A stretch of DNA of 19,106 bases, taken from Ga0077536 sp043744805. Its GTDB lineage: Bacteria > Pseudomonadota > Gammaproteobacteria > Ga0077536. How positions within the stretch are numbered: the first letter of the stretch is position 1; every line of letters begins with the position of its first letter. The DNA lies in the NCBI GenBank assembly GCA_043744805.1, contig JAYTTZ010000243.1:1-19106 (forward strand), in the 5' to 3' direction. The position numbers and the translations under genes are program-made. Positions 7,818 through 15,667 of the stretch are shown one piece after another. The notes below the pieces were generated by a model. That model searched no databases, was not told the origin of the DNA, and saw nothing but the letters and a program-made list of their open reading frames with translations.

Positions 7818-8684
7818 ATGGGGCAAGCGGGCGCAGGCGGCACGGCAAGTCCGCGCACTCGTGCCTTAGCCAAGCGCATTGCTACGGCGGCCATCCTCGG
7901 TCCGCTGCTGGTGGGAGCAATCCTGTGGCCCCAAGCCCTACCACTCACCGCCATCCTCACTGTGTTCCTGGCTGCTGCCGCGTGGGAATGGAGCGCGCTG
8001 GCTGGCGTGCACGCGACGACCACGCGATTGCTCTATGCCTTAACAACGACGGTGCTGGGCTTGGTAGCGCTGCAGCACGTCACGAACGCCGATGCGCGCT
8101 GGGCGCTGGCAGCACTGGCGGTTGCCGGCTGGAGCGGGGCGACCTTGCAGCTAGTCCGCGTTGAACGTGGTGGGGCGCTGCCGACGTGGCCCACCCCCGC
8201 AAACCTGCTTCTCGGCTGGCTGGTGCTGCTGCCGTTCTGGCTTTGTGTGCTTTGGCTGAAAATGCTCGATTTCCGCTTGTTGCTTGCGCTGGCCGCGTTG
8301 GTCTGGCTGGCAGATTCACTCGCATATTTCGGTGGGATGCGCTGGGGAAGACGACGCCTGGCGCCGCGCATCAGTCCTGGAAAGACCTGGGAGGGCGTGG
8401 CGACAGCCGCATTCGCGGCGCCGCTGGTGGCGATCGTCCTGGCCTTCGAACTCGGCGCCGGCTCGGTGCACATGGTGGCAGCACTGAGCGCGCTCGGCAT
8501 CGCCACCATTGCCAGTTCCATCGTCGGCGACCTGTTCGAAAGCCTGCTCAAGCGTCGCGCCGGCGTGAAGGACAGCGGCACCTTGCTGCCGGGACACGGT
8601 GGTGTCATGGATCGAATAGACAGCCTGACGGCCGCAGCACCATTGTTTTATCTGGGGGTTACTTTGCTGGTACCGAACTCATGA
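7818..8684 (+). CDS. cdsA: Phosphatidate cytidylyltransferase (CDP-diglyceride synthase)
   Basis: Integral inner-membrane enzyme converting phosphatidic acid and CTP to CDP-diacylglycerol. 288 residues from the ATG at 7818; the frame is open further upstream, but that part overlaps uppS out of frame. There is a short basic N-terminus, then about seven to eight hydrophobic segments. The CDS family signature near the C-terminus is complete: SLLKRRAGVKDSG followed by HGGVMDRID (C-terminal K-R, K-D and the D-R-x-D metal-binding aspartates). A second conserved stretch, ISPGKTWEG, precedes it. It starts one base after the uppS stop, and its TGA overlaps the dxr ATG by 4 bases (ATGA). Confidence 0.96.
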   Translation: MGQAGAGGTASPRTRALAKRIATAAILGPLLVGAILWPQALPLTAILTVFLAAAAWEWSALAGVHATTTRLLYALTTTVLGLVALQHVTNADARWALAALAVAGWSGATLQLVRVERGGALPTWPTPANLLLGWLVLLPFWLCVLWLKMLDFRLLLALAALVWLADSLAYFGGMRWGRRRLAPRISPGKTWEGVATAAFAAPLVAIVLAFELGAGSVHMVAALSALGIATIASSIVGDLFESLLKRRAGVKDSGTLLPGHGGVMDRIDSLTAAAPLFYLGVTLLVPNS

Positions 8685-9859
8685 TCGCGATCACCATTCT
8701 GGGTTCCACCGGGACGATTGGCGTCAACACCTTGGACGTCATTGGCCGCCATCCGGGCCGATTCGAAGTCTTTGCCTTGACCGCCAACCGGAACGTCGAA
8801 GGACTGCTGGCGCAGTGCCTGGTCTGGCGTCCGCGCTTCGCGGTCATGGTGGACGTGGTGGCCGCGAAATTGCTGCGCCAGCAACTGCGCGACTGCGGTG
8901 CTGCCACGGAAGTGCTCGAGGGCGTGGCGGGACTTTCCGAAGTCGCGGCACACGAGGACGTGCGCCAGGTCATGGCGGGCATCGTCGGGGCGGCTGGCTT
9001 GCTGCCAAACCTGGCTGCCGCGAGGGCCGGCAAGCGGGTGATGCTCGCCAACAAGGAATCCCTGGTGATGTCCGGGGAACTCTTCATGGAAGCCGTGCGT
9101 GCAAACGGGGCTGAGTTGCTGCCCATCGACAGCGAACACAACGCCATTTTTCAATGCCTGCCCCCAGGTGCGACCGGCGCGCCGGCGCGCCTCGGCGTGC
9201 GGCGCATCCTGCTTACCGCCTCTGGCGGACCGTTTCGCACGCGGGAACTCGAGACCCTGACCTCAGTCACACCGGACGAGGCCTGCGCGCATCCCAAGTG
9301 GGTGATGGGCCGGAAAATCTCGGTCGACTCGGCCACGATGATGAACAAGGGCCTGGAGATCATCGAGGCCTGCTGGCTGTTCAATACTGGTCAGGAGACG
9401 GTTGAAGTCGTGGTGCATCCGCAAAGCGTCATCCATTCCATGGTCGAGTATGTCGACGGTTCCGTGCTTGCCCAGTTGGGCAACCCTGACATGCGCACTC
9501 CCATTGCCTACGCGCTCGGCTGGCCTGAACGGATTGACTCCGGGGTTAAGCCGCTCGATTTCTTTACCATCGGCCACCTTGAGTTCCAGGCCCCGGACGA
9601 TCGCCGATTCCCGAGCTTGAGGCTGGCCCGCGAGGCCATGCATGCTGGGGGTACGGCACCCGCAATCTTGAACGCGGCCAACGAGGTTGCGGTCGAGGCC
9701 TTCCTTGAAAAGCGACTCCCCTTCCCGGCCATTGCCGCCGTGGTCGAACAGACCTTGGGGGCTTTGGCCCCGCGTTCGGCGCACGAACTTGAAGTCATCC
9801 TTGAGGACGACCAGCGGGCGCGCGAAGCGGCCAGCAGGTTCGTACGAGATGCCCACTGA
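8681..9859 (+). CDS. dxr: 1-deoxy-D-xylulose 5-phosphate reductoisomerase
   Basis: Second step of the non-mevalonate isoprenoid pathway, making MEP with NADPH. 392 residues from the ATG at 8681 (398 in E. coli). The frame is open some 495 bases upstream but that is the shadow of cdsA. NADPH-binding GSTGTIG at residues 8-14. The metal and substrate residues D150, S151 and E152 lie in IDSEHNA at the same numbers as in E. coli. Further matches are LTASGGPF, HPKWVMGRKISVDSATMMNKGLE, VVHPQSVIHSMVEY, MRTPIAYALGWP and LNAANEVAVEAFL. It overlaps cdsA by 4 bases and shares one base (TGATG) with rseP. Confidence 0.98.
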   Translation: MIAITILGSTGTIGVNTLDVIGRHPGRFEVFALTANRNVEGLLAQCLVWRPRFAVMVDVVAAKLLRQQLRDCGAATEVLEGVAGLSEVAAHEDVRQVMAGIVGAAGLLPNLAAARAGKRVMLANKESLVMSGELFMEAVRANGAELLPIDSEHNAIFQCLPPGATGAPARLGVRRILLTASGGPFRTRELETLTSVTPDEACAHPKWVMGRKISVDSATMMNKGLEIIEACWLFNTGQETVEVVVHPQSVIHSMVEYVDGSVLAQLGNPDMRTPIAYALGWPERIDSGVKPLDFFTIGHLEFQAPDDRRFPSLRLAREAMHAGGTAPAILNAANEVAVEAFLEKRLPFPAIAAVVEQTLGALAPRSAHELEVILEDDQRAREAASRFVRDAH

Positions 9860-11226
9860 TGCTTGATCTCCTCCAGACGCTGCTCGCCTTCGTCGTTGCT
9901 CTCGGGGTGCTGGTCGCGGTCCATGAGTACGGCCATTACGAAGTCGCGCGCCGCCTTGGCATCCGCATCCTGCGGTTCTCGGTCGGTTTCGGCCCGGTGG
10001 TGTGGAGTCGCAAGGTGGGGCCTGATGGGACCGAATTCGCGTTGAGCGCCATCCCGCTTGGCGGCTACGTGAAGATGCTCGACGAGCGCGAAGGTCCGGT
10101 CGCGCAGGCAGAGCGGCACCGGGCGTTCAACACCCAGAGCGTGGCCCGCAGGATGGCGGTGGTGGTGGCAGGCCCGCTGGCCAACTTCCTGCTGGCAGTC
10201 GTTCTATATTGGTGCATGTTCATCGTCGGTGTCAGCGGGCCAAAGCCCGTCATCGGCGAAGTGACGGCGGGGGGCGTCGCGGCGATTGCCGGCCTCAAGC
10301 CGGGTGATGAAATCATCCAGGTCGACGGCCGGCCCACCGCCCTCTGGGATTCAATCATGTCCACGGCGATCGACGCCATCCTGGACGCTCGCGTGGTGGA
10401 ATTGACGGTGCGGCAGCTGGACGGCGCCGAGAAGCGCTGTGCCCTCGATTTTTCCCGGCTGTCGGTGGACGACCTGACCCGTGGGGAGTTCTTCGCCAAG
10501 ATTGGCTTCAAACCCCGGCGCCCAACCATCGCACCGGTCATTGGCAAGCTGGTGCCGGGCGAGCCTGCCGACCGCGCTGGCCTGCTCGCAGGAGACGTTC
10601 TCAAGCGTGTTGATGGCGAGGCTGTCGATGACTGGATGGCGTGGGTGGCGCGGGTACGGGCGCACCCCGGAAAGGCCATGCACCTCGTGGTGCTGCGCGG
10701 CGGCGCCGAGGTGGAACTCGCAATCACCCCGCAGTCCAGTAGCGTGGACGGCAAGCTGGTGGGACGCATCGGAGCCGAGGTCGCGGCGAGCAGCCTTCAA
10801 CCCGACGATACGCCGCAGGTCACGGAGCGTTTTGGTCCACTCGACGCGGCCAGCCACGCACTGGAACGCACTTGGTCGGTGTCCGCGACCAGCCTGAAGT
10901 TCATGCATCGCATGTTGGTCGGCGAGGCCTCCACCGAGAACTTGAGTGGTCCCATCAGCATTGCCCAGATCGCGGGCGCGTCGGCGAAGTTAGGTGCGTC
11001 GCGCTTCCTCGAATTCATGGGACTCGTCAGCGTGAGTCTTGGCGTGTTGAACCTCCTGCCAATTCCGCTGCTGGACGGCGGACACTTGATGTATTACTGC
11101 ATAGAAGCCATCATGCGACGGCCTCTCCCGGAACGCCTGCAGGTCTACGGACAGCAGCTCGGATTGATGGTCTTGATGTGCCTGATGGGCCTCGCGGTAT
11201 TCAACGACATCATGCGAAACTTCTGA
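9859..11226 (+). CDS. rseP: Site-2 intramembrane zinc metalloprotease RseP
   Basis: RseP makes the second, intramembrane cut in the anti-sigma factor RseA to release sigma-E, and clears signal-peptide remnants. 455 residues (450 in E. coli). The zinc site HEYGH is at H22, E23 and H26 in the first membrane helix, exactly the E. coli spacing; the third ligand is D406 within NLLPIPLLDGGH (residues 398-409). Between them are a second membrane segment around residues 98-122 and two periplasmic PDZ domains (about 125-215 and 220-315), then two C-terminal membrane segments. The start codon overlaps the dxr stop by one base. It lies directly upstream of bamA, an arrangement linking envelope stress sensing to outer-membrane assembly. 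Confidence 0.97.
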   Translation: MLDLLQTLLAFVVALGVLVAVHEYGHYEVARRLGIRILRFSVGFGPVVWSRKVGPDGTEFALSAIPLGGYVKMLDEREGPVAQAERHRAFNTQSVARRMAVVVAGPLANFLLAVVLYWCMFIVGVSGPKPVIGEVTAGGVAAIAGLKPGDEIIQVDGRPTALWDSIMSTAIDAILDARVVELTVRQLDGAEKRCALDFSRLSVDDLTRGEFFAKIGFKPRRPTIAPVIGKLVPGEPADRAGLLAGDVLKRVDGEAVDDWMAWVARVRAHPGKAMHLVVLRGGAEVELAITPQSSSVDGKLVGRIGAEVAASSLQPDDTPQVTERFGPLDAASHALERTWSVSATSLKFMHRMLVGEASTENLSGPISIAQIAGASAKLGASRFLEFMGLVSVSLGVLNLLPIPLLDGGHLMYYCIEAIMRRPLPERLQVYGQQLGLMVLMCLMGLAVFNDIMRNF

Positions 11227-11256
11227 CAACGCTGGCGACCACGAAAACAATCTGAG

Positions 11257-13575
11257 ATGCGGAAAACGCGAGTATCGCGCTGGCTGGCACTGCTGGCCGC
11301 AGGTTTATTCCTGCATAACGTCCACGCCGACGAGTTCATCGTCGACGACATCCGCGTCAACGGACTCCATCGCATTGCGCCCGGTACAGTCTTCAACTAT
11401 CTCCCCGTCACGGTCGGCGACCGCGTAAACGAGAAGCGCAGCCAGGAAGCCGTGCGCGCTTTGTTCAAGACGGGCTTCTTCAAGGACGTCAAACTCGAAC
11501 GCGACGGCGACGTCCTGGTCGTCTCCCTGGTCGAACGCGAGTCCATCGCCGACATCACCTTCAAGGGCAACAAGGCGATCAAGACCGAAGACCTCGTCAA
11601 GGGCTTGAGCGAAACCGGCTTTGCCAAGGGCGAAGTCTTCAACGAAGGCAAGCTCGACAAGGTCACGCAGGAACTCCGCCGCCAGTACTATTCCAACGGC
11701 AAGTACGGCGTGAAGATTGAGCCCAAGGTCATCCCGCTCGACGACAACACCGTCACCGTCGCCTTCAACATTTTCGAAGGCGAGGCCGCCCGGATCCGTC
11801 AGATCAATATCATTGGCAACAAGGTGTTCTCTGACAAGGAACTGCTCGGCACCTTCAAGCTGACCACGCCGGACTGGCTCAGTTGGTTCAGCAAGAACGA
11901 CCAGTACTCCAAGCAGAAACTCGGCGGCGACCTTGAGTCCCTGCGCTCCAAGTACCAGGACAACGGTTACCTCGACTTCCACGTCGAATCCACGCAGGTG
12001 TCCATCACGCCCGACAAGGCCGACGTCTACATCACCATCAATATCGCGGAAGGCGAGCAGTACACCATTTCCGAAGTGAAGCTCGCTGGCGAGCTCATCG
12101 TCAAGGAAGGCGAACTCTTCAAGCAGGTCGCTACCAGGAAGGGCGCGCTGTTCTCCCGCAAGGAAGTCACGCAGACCACCAAGAACATCACGGACAGGCT
12201 GGGTGAGGAGGGCTACGCCTTCGCCAACGTCAACTCGATTCCGAAACTCGATCGCAAGACGCGGCAGGTTTCGTTGAGCTACTACGTCGATCCCGGTCAG
12301 CGTGTCTACGTCAGACGCGTCAATTTCTTCGGCAACGCGAAGACCCGTGACGAAGTCCTGCGTCGCGAAATGCGCCAGATGGAAGGCGGCTGGATTTCGA
12401 CCGCCAAGGTCGATCGCTCGAAGGTCCGCTTGCAGCGCCTGGGCTACTTCGAGGAAGTTAGCGTTGAGACGCCCGCAGTGCCGGGCAGCGTTGACCAGGT
12501 AGACGTAAACATCAAGGTCAAGGAGCGTCCGTCCGGTAACCTGATGCTTGGTGTCGGCTTCTCGCAATCACAGGGCATCATTTTCAATACCAACCTGACG
12601 CAGAGCAACTTCCTCGGTAGCGGCAAGAACGTCAACCTCGCGTTCAACAACAGTGAAGTAAACCGGACCTTCCGCGTGGGTTACGTGGATCCCTTCTGGA
12701 CGATCGACGGCATCAGCCGCGGCTTCAACCTTGGCTGGTCTGAAAGCCAACCGGGCGCCCGCCTCAACAATGTCACGCGCTTCAGTTCCCGGGTGGCCAG
12801 CGCTGGCATGAACTTCGGGATCCCGCTGACCGAGTTCAATACGATTGGTTTCGGGGCAAGCTTTGAAGACACCCAGATTGGCATCGACCCCAACTTCCTG
12901 TCGCTGGAGGTCGCCCGGTTCATCGCGCTCGAAGGCAGCAAGTTCAAGACCATCCGATTCAATAGCCAGTTCTCGTACGACACGCGCAACTCGGCGATTT
13001 TCCCGACCAAGGGCACCCTGCAGCAGATCCGCATCGAACTGGCAGCGCCACCAGGCGACTTGAACTACTGGAAGGTGGATGTTGATTCGCGCGTGTTCCT
13101 TCCGATCTATAAGGAATACGTGCTGCTCATCAAGGGCCTGATGGGTTACGGCGACGCCTACGGCAACACCTTCGAATTGCCGTTCTTTGAAAATTTCTAC
13201 GGCGGTGGCCCGCGGTCGGTCCGCGGCTTTCAAGAAAGCTCGCTCGGGCCCAAGGACCAGTTCGGGGACTCGCAGGGCGGTAACCTCTCGCTCGTTGGCA
13301 ACGCCGAACTCATCCTGCCAATTCCTGGCCTGAAAGAGCTCAAGTCGGTACGGCTCACGGCCTTCTTTGATGCCGGTAACGTCTATTCGACCAAGGGGAC
13401 GTTTTTTACCGCGCCAGAAGATCTGGACCTCTCGAAGCTGCGGACGTCGACCGGTCTGTCGGGTGTCTGGCTATCGCCGTTCGGTATGCTTTCGGTTAGT
13501 ATCGCCCAGCCTTTGAACGACCAACCGAAAGACAAAATCCAGAAATTCCAGTTCACGTTCGGCACCAGTTTCTAG
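11257..13575 (+). CDS. bamA: Outer membrane protein assembly factor BamA
   Basis: Omp85-family core of the BAM complex, inserting beta-barrel proteins into the outer membrane. 772 residues (810 in E. coli). The signal peptide has RKTR at the start, a hydrophobic core, and probable cleavage after VHA (residue 24). Five POTRA domains follow to about residue 425, recognisable by repeated GLxR, FKGNKAIK, IIGNKVFS, VKLAG and VNFFGNAKTRDEVLRREM segments. The C-terminal 16-strand barrel contains the lid-loop VRGF motif at 655-658 and ends in phenylalanine (TFGTSF), as BAM substrates do. The ATG is 30 bases after rseP; upstream sequence offers only a weak ribosome binding site. Confidence 0.98.
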   Translation: MRKTRVSRWLALLAAGLFLHNVHADEFIVDDIRVNGLHRIAPGTVFNYLPVTVGDRVNEKRSQEAVRALFKTGFFKDVKLERDGDVLVVSLVERESIADITFKGNKAIKTEDLVKGLSETGFAKGEVFNEGKLDKVTQELRRQYYSNGKYGVKIEPKVIPLDDNTVTVAFNIFEGEAARIRQINIIGNKVFSDKELLGTFKLTTPDWLSWFSKNDQYSKQKLGGDLESLRSKYQDNGYLDFHVESTQVSITPDKADVYITINIAEGEQYTISEVKLAGELIVKEGELFKQVATRKGALFSRKEVTQTTKNITDRLGEEGYAFANVNSIPKLDRKTRQVSLSYYVDPGQRVYVRRVNFFGNAKTRDEVLRREMRQMEGGWISTAKVDRSKVRLQRLGYFEEVSVETPAVPGSVDQVDVNIKVKERPSGNLMLGVGFSQSQGIIFNTNLTQSNFLGSGKNVNLAFNNSEVNRTFRVGYVDPFWTIDGISRGFNLGWSESQPGARLNNVTRFSSRVASAGMNFGIPLTEFNTIGFGASFEDTQIGIDPNFLSLEVARFIALEGSKFKTIRFNSQFSYDTRNSAIFPTKGTLQQIRIELAAPPGDLNYWKVDVDSRVFLPIYKEYVLLIKGLMGYGDAYGNTFELPFFENFYGGGPRSVRGFQESSLGPKDQFGDSQGGNLSLVGNAELILPIPGLKELKSVRLTAFFDAGNVYSTKGTFFTAPEDLDLSKLRTSTGLSGVWLSPFGMLSVSIAQPLNDQPKDKIQKFQFTFGTSF

Positions 13576-13658
13576 ACGGAAACTGGCCGGGCGAGACACG
13601 TGGCCCACGCTTCCGATGGGTTCAATCCAACCAAATCTCAAGTTGCAGAGCGAAGATT

Positions 13659-14174
13659 ATGTCGAAGTTAAACCTTATTCTTGGTCTTGGAATTGCCGCC
13701 GCAGTCGCGATGTCCCCCAGTGTTTCGGCGGCCGACTACAAAATCGGCGTCGTTCAGGCTGTGCGCGTACTTGAAGCCGCCCCGCAGGCAGACGCGGCCA
13801 AGAAGAAGCTTGAGACCGAGTTTGCCGGCAAGGACAAGACGCTGGTTGCCAAGCAAAAGGATCTGAAGGCAATGGAAGATCGCGCGGCCAAGGACGCCGC
13901 GATCATGAGCGAATCGGAGCGCAGTCGCCTGGAGCGCGACGTCATGAACATGCGACGCGAACTGAAGCGCGATTCCGATGAGTTCCGTGACGACGTCAAT
14001 TTCCGCCGCAACGAAGAATTCGCCAAGATCCAGAAGATGATCGTCGAAGCCATCCAGACGATTGCCTCGGAACAGAAGTACGACCTGGTGCTTGGCGAGG
14101 GTGTTATTTTTGCCAGCAAGGCCGTCGACATCACGGACCTCGTGATTGAGCGACTGAAGAAGGCTGGCAAGTAG
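13659..14174 (+). CDS. skp: Periplasmic chaperone Skp (OmpH family)
   Basis: Trimeric periplasmic holdase that carries unfolded outer-membrane proteins to BamA. 171 residues. A signal peptide is evident (MSKLNLILGLGIAAAVAMS), with cleavage after SVSA (24) or the next alanine. The mature start DYKIGVVQAVRVLEAAPQ is typical of OmpH proteins. The centre (about residues 45-135) is charged, Lys/Glu/Arg-rich and predicted to form the coiled-coil tentacles. The C-terminal strand segment is YDLVLGEGVIFASKAVDITDLVI-like. It lies 83 bases after bamA, the standard position. In most relatives lpxD would follow; here it does not. Confidence 0.93.
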   Translation: MSKLNLILGLGIAAAVAMSPSVSAADYKIGVVQAVRVLEAAPQADAAKKKLETEFAGKDKTLVAKQKDLKAMEDRAAKDAAIMSESERSRLERDVMNMRRELKRDSDEFRDDVNFRRNEEFAKIQKMIVEAIQTIASEQKYDLVLGEGVIFASKAVDITDLVIERLKKAGK

Positions 14175-14297
14175 TCCCGGGTGATCCCTCGGCTGGCGTC
14201 AAGCAGTGGCGCCGGCAGACTCCCGGGTAGGAGTGTTCGACGGGCAGGGGCTCCCCGGCCTTTGCGGAAATTGATACGAAGCCTGCCTGCCCATGCT

Positions 14298-14339
14298 GCC
14301 CCTGTGGGGGCGACCCGCGCGCGTCGGACGGAGGCGTCC
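14298..14339 (+). repeat. REP-like palindromic unit
   Basis: The segment TGTGGGGGCGAC (14303-14314), an 8-base loop, then GTCGGA (14323-14328), resembles the head and stem of REP elements common in Pseudomonas and Xanthomonas relatives (TGTGGGAGCGAC...GTCGCGA). A second hairpin, GGACG-GAGG-CGTCC, follows directly. A related GTAGGAG head occurs 76 bases upstream (14227-14233). Only this one region shows the pattern in the window, so the call depends on finding copies elsewhere in the genome. Confidence 0.35.
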
Positions 14340-14364
14340 CACTACTCAAGGCCAGGCGATGCCG

Positions 14365-14378
14365 CACACCATGGTGTG
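14365..14378. promoter_or_regulatory. 14-base perfect palindrome upstream of fabZ
   Basis: CACACCATGGTGTG is its own reverse complement. It lies 5 bases before the GGAGG ribosome binding site (14384-14388) of fabZ. It could be a dimeric repressor operator or, as RNA, a short hairpin (CACAC/GUGUG with a four-base loop) affecting initiation. No known regulator consensus is recognised. Confidence 0.3.
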
Positions 14379-14395
14379 GGGTCGGAGGACAAACT

Positions 14396-14872
14396 GTGAG
14401 CGAAAGCCCCTCGGCGATCGATATTCGGCAGATCGATATCCGGGAGATACTCGATATGCTTCCGCATCGCTACCCGTTTCTCCTGGTTGATCGAGTGCTT
14501 GAATGTGTTCCGTTCAAGTACATCAAGGCCATCAAGAACGTCACCTTCAACGAGCATTTCTTCACCGGACACTTCCCGGGAAAGCCGGTCATGCCCGGTG
14601 TCTTGCTGCTCGAAGCCATGGCCCAGGCTACCGGGCTGTTGGCGTTCCTTTCGTACAACGCCCGTAACGACCACGCGAGCATGTACTACCTCGTCGGCGT
14701 GGATAACGCCCGCTTCCGGCGGCCGGTCGTGCCGGGCGACCAGTTGTTGTTGACGGCAACGCTCAAGCGTTGCATCCGCGGCATCTACAAGTTCGAGACT
14801 TCGGCACATGTAGGTAACGACGTGGTAGCGGTCGCTGATTTCATGACCACCGCGATGGAGGGGCGCGCTTGA
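14396..14872 (+). CDS. fabZ: 3-hydroxyacyl-ACP dehydratase FabZ
   Basis: Hot-dog-fold dehydratase of type II fatty acid synthesis, acting on the same 3-hydroxyacyl-ACP pool that LpxA uses. 158 residues. The start is GTG at 14396, well supported by GGAGG at 14384-14388. Signature segments: ILDMLPHRYPFLLVDRVLE (19-36), and FTGHFPGKPVMPGVLLLEAMAQ with catalytic H59 and E73 at the conserved 14-residue spacing. The C-terminal part YYLVGVDNARFRRPVVPGDQL is typical. Its TGA overlaps the lpxA start by 4 bases (TTGA). FabZ next to LpxA is the usual pairing that balances fatty acid and lipid A synthesis. Confidence 0.97.
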   Translation: MSESPSAIDIRQIDIREILDMLPHRYPFLLVDRVLECVPFKYIKAIKNVTFNEHFFTGHFPGKPVMPGVLLLEAMAQATGLLAFLSYNARNDHASMYYLVGVDNARFRRPVVPGDQLLLTATLKRCIRGIYKFETSAHVGNDVVAVADFMTTAMEGRA

Positions 14873-15654
14873 TTGATCCGGCGGCGCGCGTGCACCCCGA
14901 CGCTCGTCTGGCCGACGATGTCACGGTCGGCGCATGGACCAGCATCGGGCCTTTCGTCGAGATTGGGCCGGGCACGACAATCGGCTCACATTGCATCATA
15001 AAGGGGCCCACCCGGATCGGGGCCAATAACCGCATTTTTGCTTTTTGTTCGATCGGTGAAGAACCTCAGGACAAGAAATTCGATCCCGATTGCGGTGCCA
15101 GACTCGAGATCGGCGATGGCAACACCCTGCGGGAATACGTCAGCATCAACCGGGGAACTCCGGGCGGCGGTGGGGTCACCCGGGTGGGTAACAGCAACTG
15201 GATCATGGCCTACTGCCATATCGCGCACGACTGTACGGTGGGCAACAGCACGGTGTTCGCCAATAACGCCACCTTGGCTGGGCACGTGGAAATCCAGGAC
15301 TACGCCATCCTTGGGGGCTTCGTTGGAGTGCACCAGTTCTGTCGGGTGGGCGAAAGCAGCTTCGCTGCCATTTCCGCAGTCATCGTCAAGGACGTGCCTC
15401 CGTTTTTCATGGTCGAAGGCAATACGGCGCGTGCCCGCGCCGTCAACCGTGAAGGCCTCAAGCGCAGGGGCTTTTCCACGGAAGCCATAGAAAACATCAA
15501 GCGCGCCTACAAGACGCTCTATCGGCAAAGCCTCACGCTCGAACGCGCGCTCGAGGAACTCGCTCCGCTGGCCACGCAACATGCAGAAGTCGCACGGCTG
15601 GTGAGCTTCATCGGGGCGTCCGAGCGCGGAATCGTGCGCAATAGGGCGGGCTGA
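14869..15654 (+). CDS. lpxA: UDP-N-acetylglucosamine acyltransferase LpxA
   Basis: First step of lipid A synthesis: transfers a 3-hydroxyacyl chain from ACP to the 3-OH of UDP-GlcNAc. 261 residues forming a left-handed beta-helix of hexapeptide repeats, then a helical C-terminus (EGLKRRGFSTEAIENIKRAYKTLYR). The start is TTG at 14869, overlapping the fabZ stop. It is supported by alignment of MIDPAARVHPDA with MIDKSAFVHPTA of E. coli. Catalytic H120 lies in HIAHDCTVGN (H125 in E. coli). H155 and Q156 begin HQFCRVG. The chain-length ruler position (G173 in E. coli, M169 in P. aeruginosa) is I168 here, which suggests a short acyl chain. Translation is probably coupled to fabZ. Confidence 0.96.
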   Translation: MIDPAARVHPDARLADDVTVGAWTSIGPFVEIGPGTTIGSHCIIKGPTRIGANNRIFAFCSIGEEPQDKKFDPDCGARLEIGDGNTLREYVSINRGTPGGGGVTRVGNSNWIMAYCHIAHDCTVGNSTVFANNATLAGHVEIQDYAILGGFVGVHQFCRVGESSFAAISAVIVKDVPPFFMVEGNTARARAVNREGLKRRGFSTEAIENIKRAYKTLYRQSLTLERALEELAPLATQHAEVARLVSFIGASERGIVRNRAG

Positions 15655-15667
15655 GTATCCACCGGAA

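Larger units (their letters stand above)
14175..14395. other. Hairpin-rich spacer at the site normally occupied by lpxD
   Basis: A 221-base stretch without a credible gene. The open frames in it lack hexapeptide repeats or any LpxD-like sequence. It contains GGC-A-GGGG-CT-CCCC-G-GCC followed by TTT (14243-14263), which could act as a weak terminator after skp. It also holds GCCCC-TGTG-GGGGC (14298-14311), CGAC/GTCG (14311-14326), GGACG-GAGG-CGTCC (14326-14339), and a perfect 14-base palindrome (14365-14378) just ahead of the fabZ ribosome binding site. I found no convincing promoter. Confidence 0.6.

Noticed and set aside
8186..8680. 165-codon N-terminal extension of dxr
   Set aside because: This stretch is the cdsA coding region in another frame. 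Dxr homology begins at the ATG at 8681 (GSTGTIG at residue 8).
11305..12567. 420-codon minus-strand open frame opposite bamA
   Set aside because: Antisense shadow of the POTRA-coding part of bamA; no ribosome binding site or known domain.
14181..14399. 72-codon plus-strand frame between skp and fabZ as an lpxD remnant
   Set aside because: The translation is Arg/Ala/Pro-rich without hexapeptide repeats or any LpxD segment I recognise.
14966..15010. LpxA appears to lack one hexapeptide relative to E. coli
   Set aside because: The P. aeruginosa enzyme has the same shorter spacing as far as I recall, so this is normal family variation rather than a damaging deletion.
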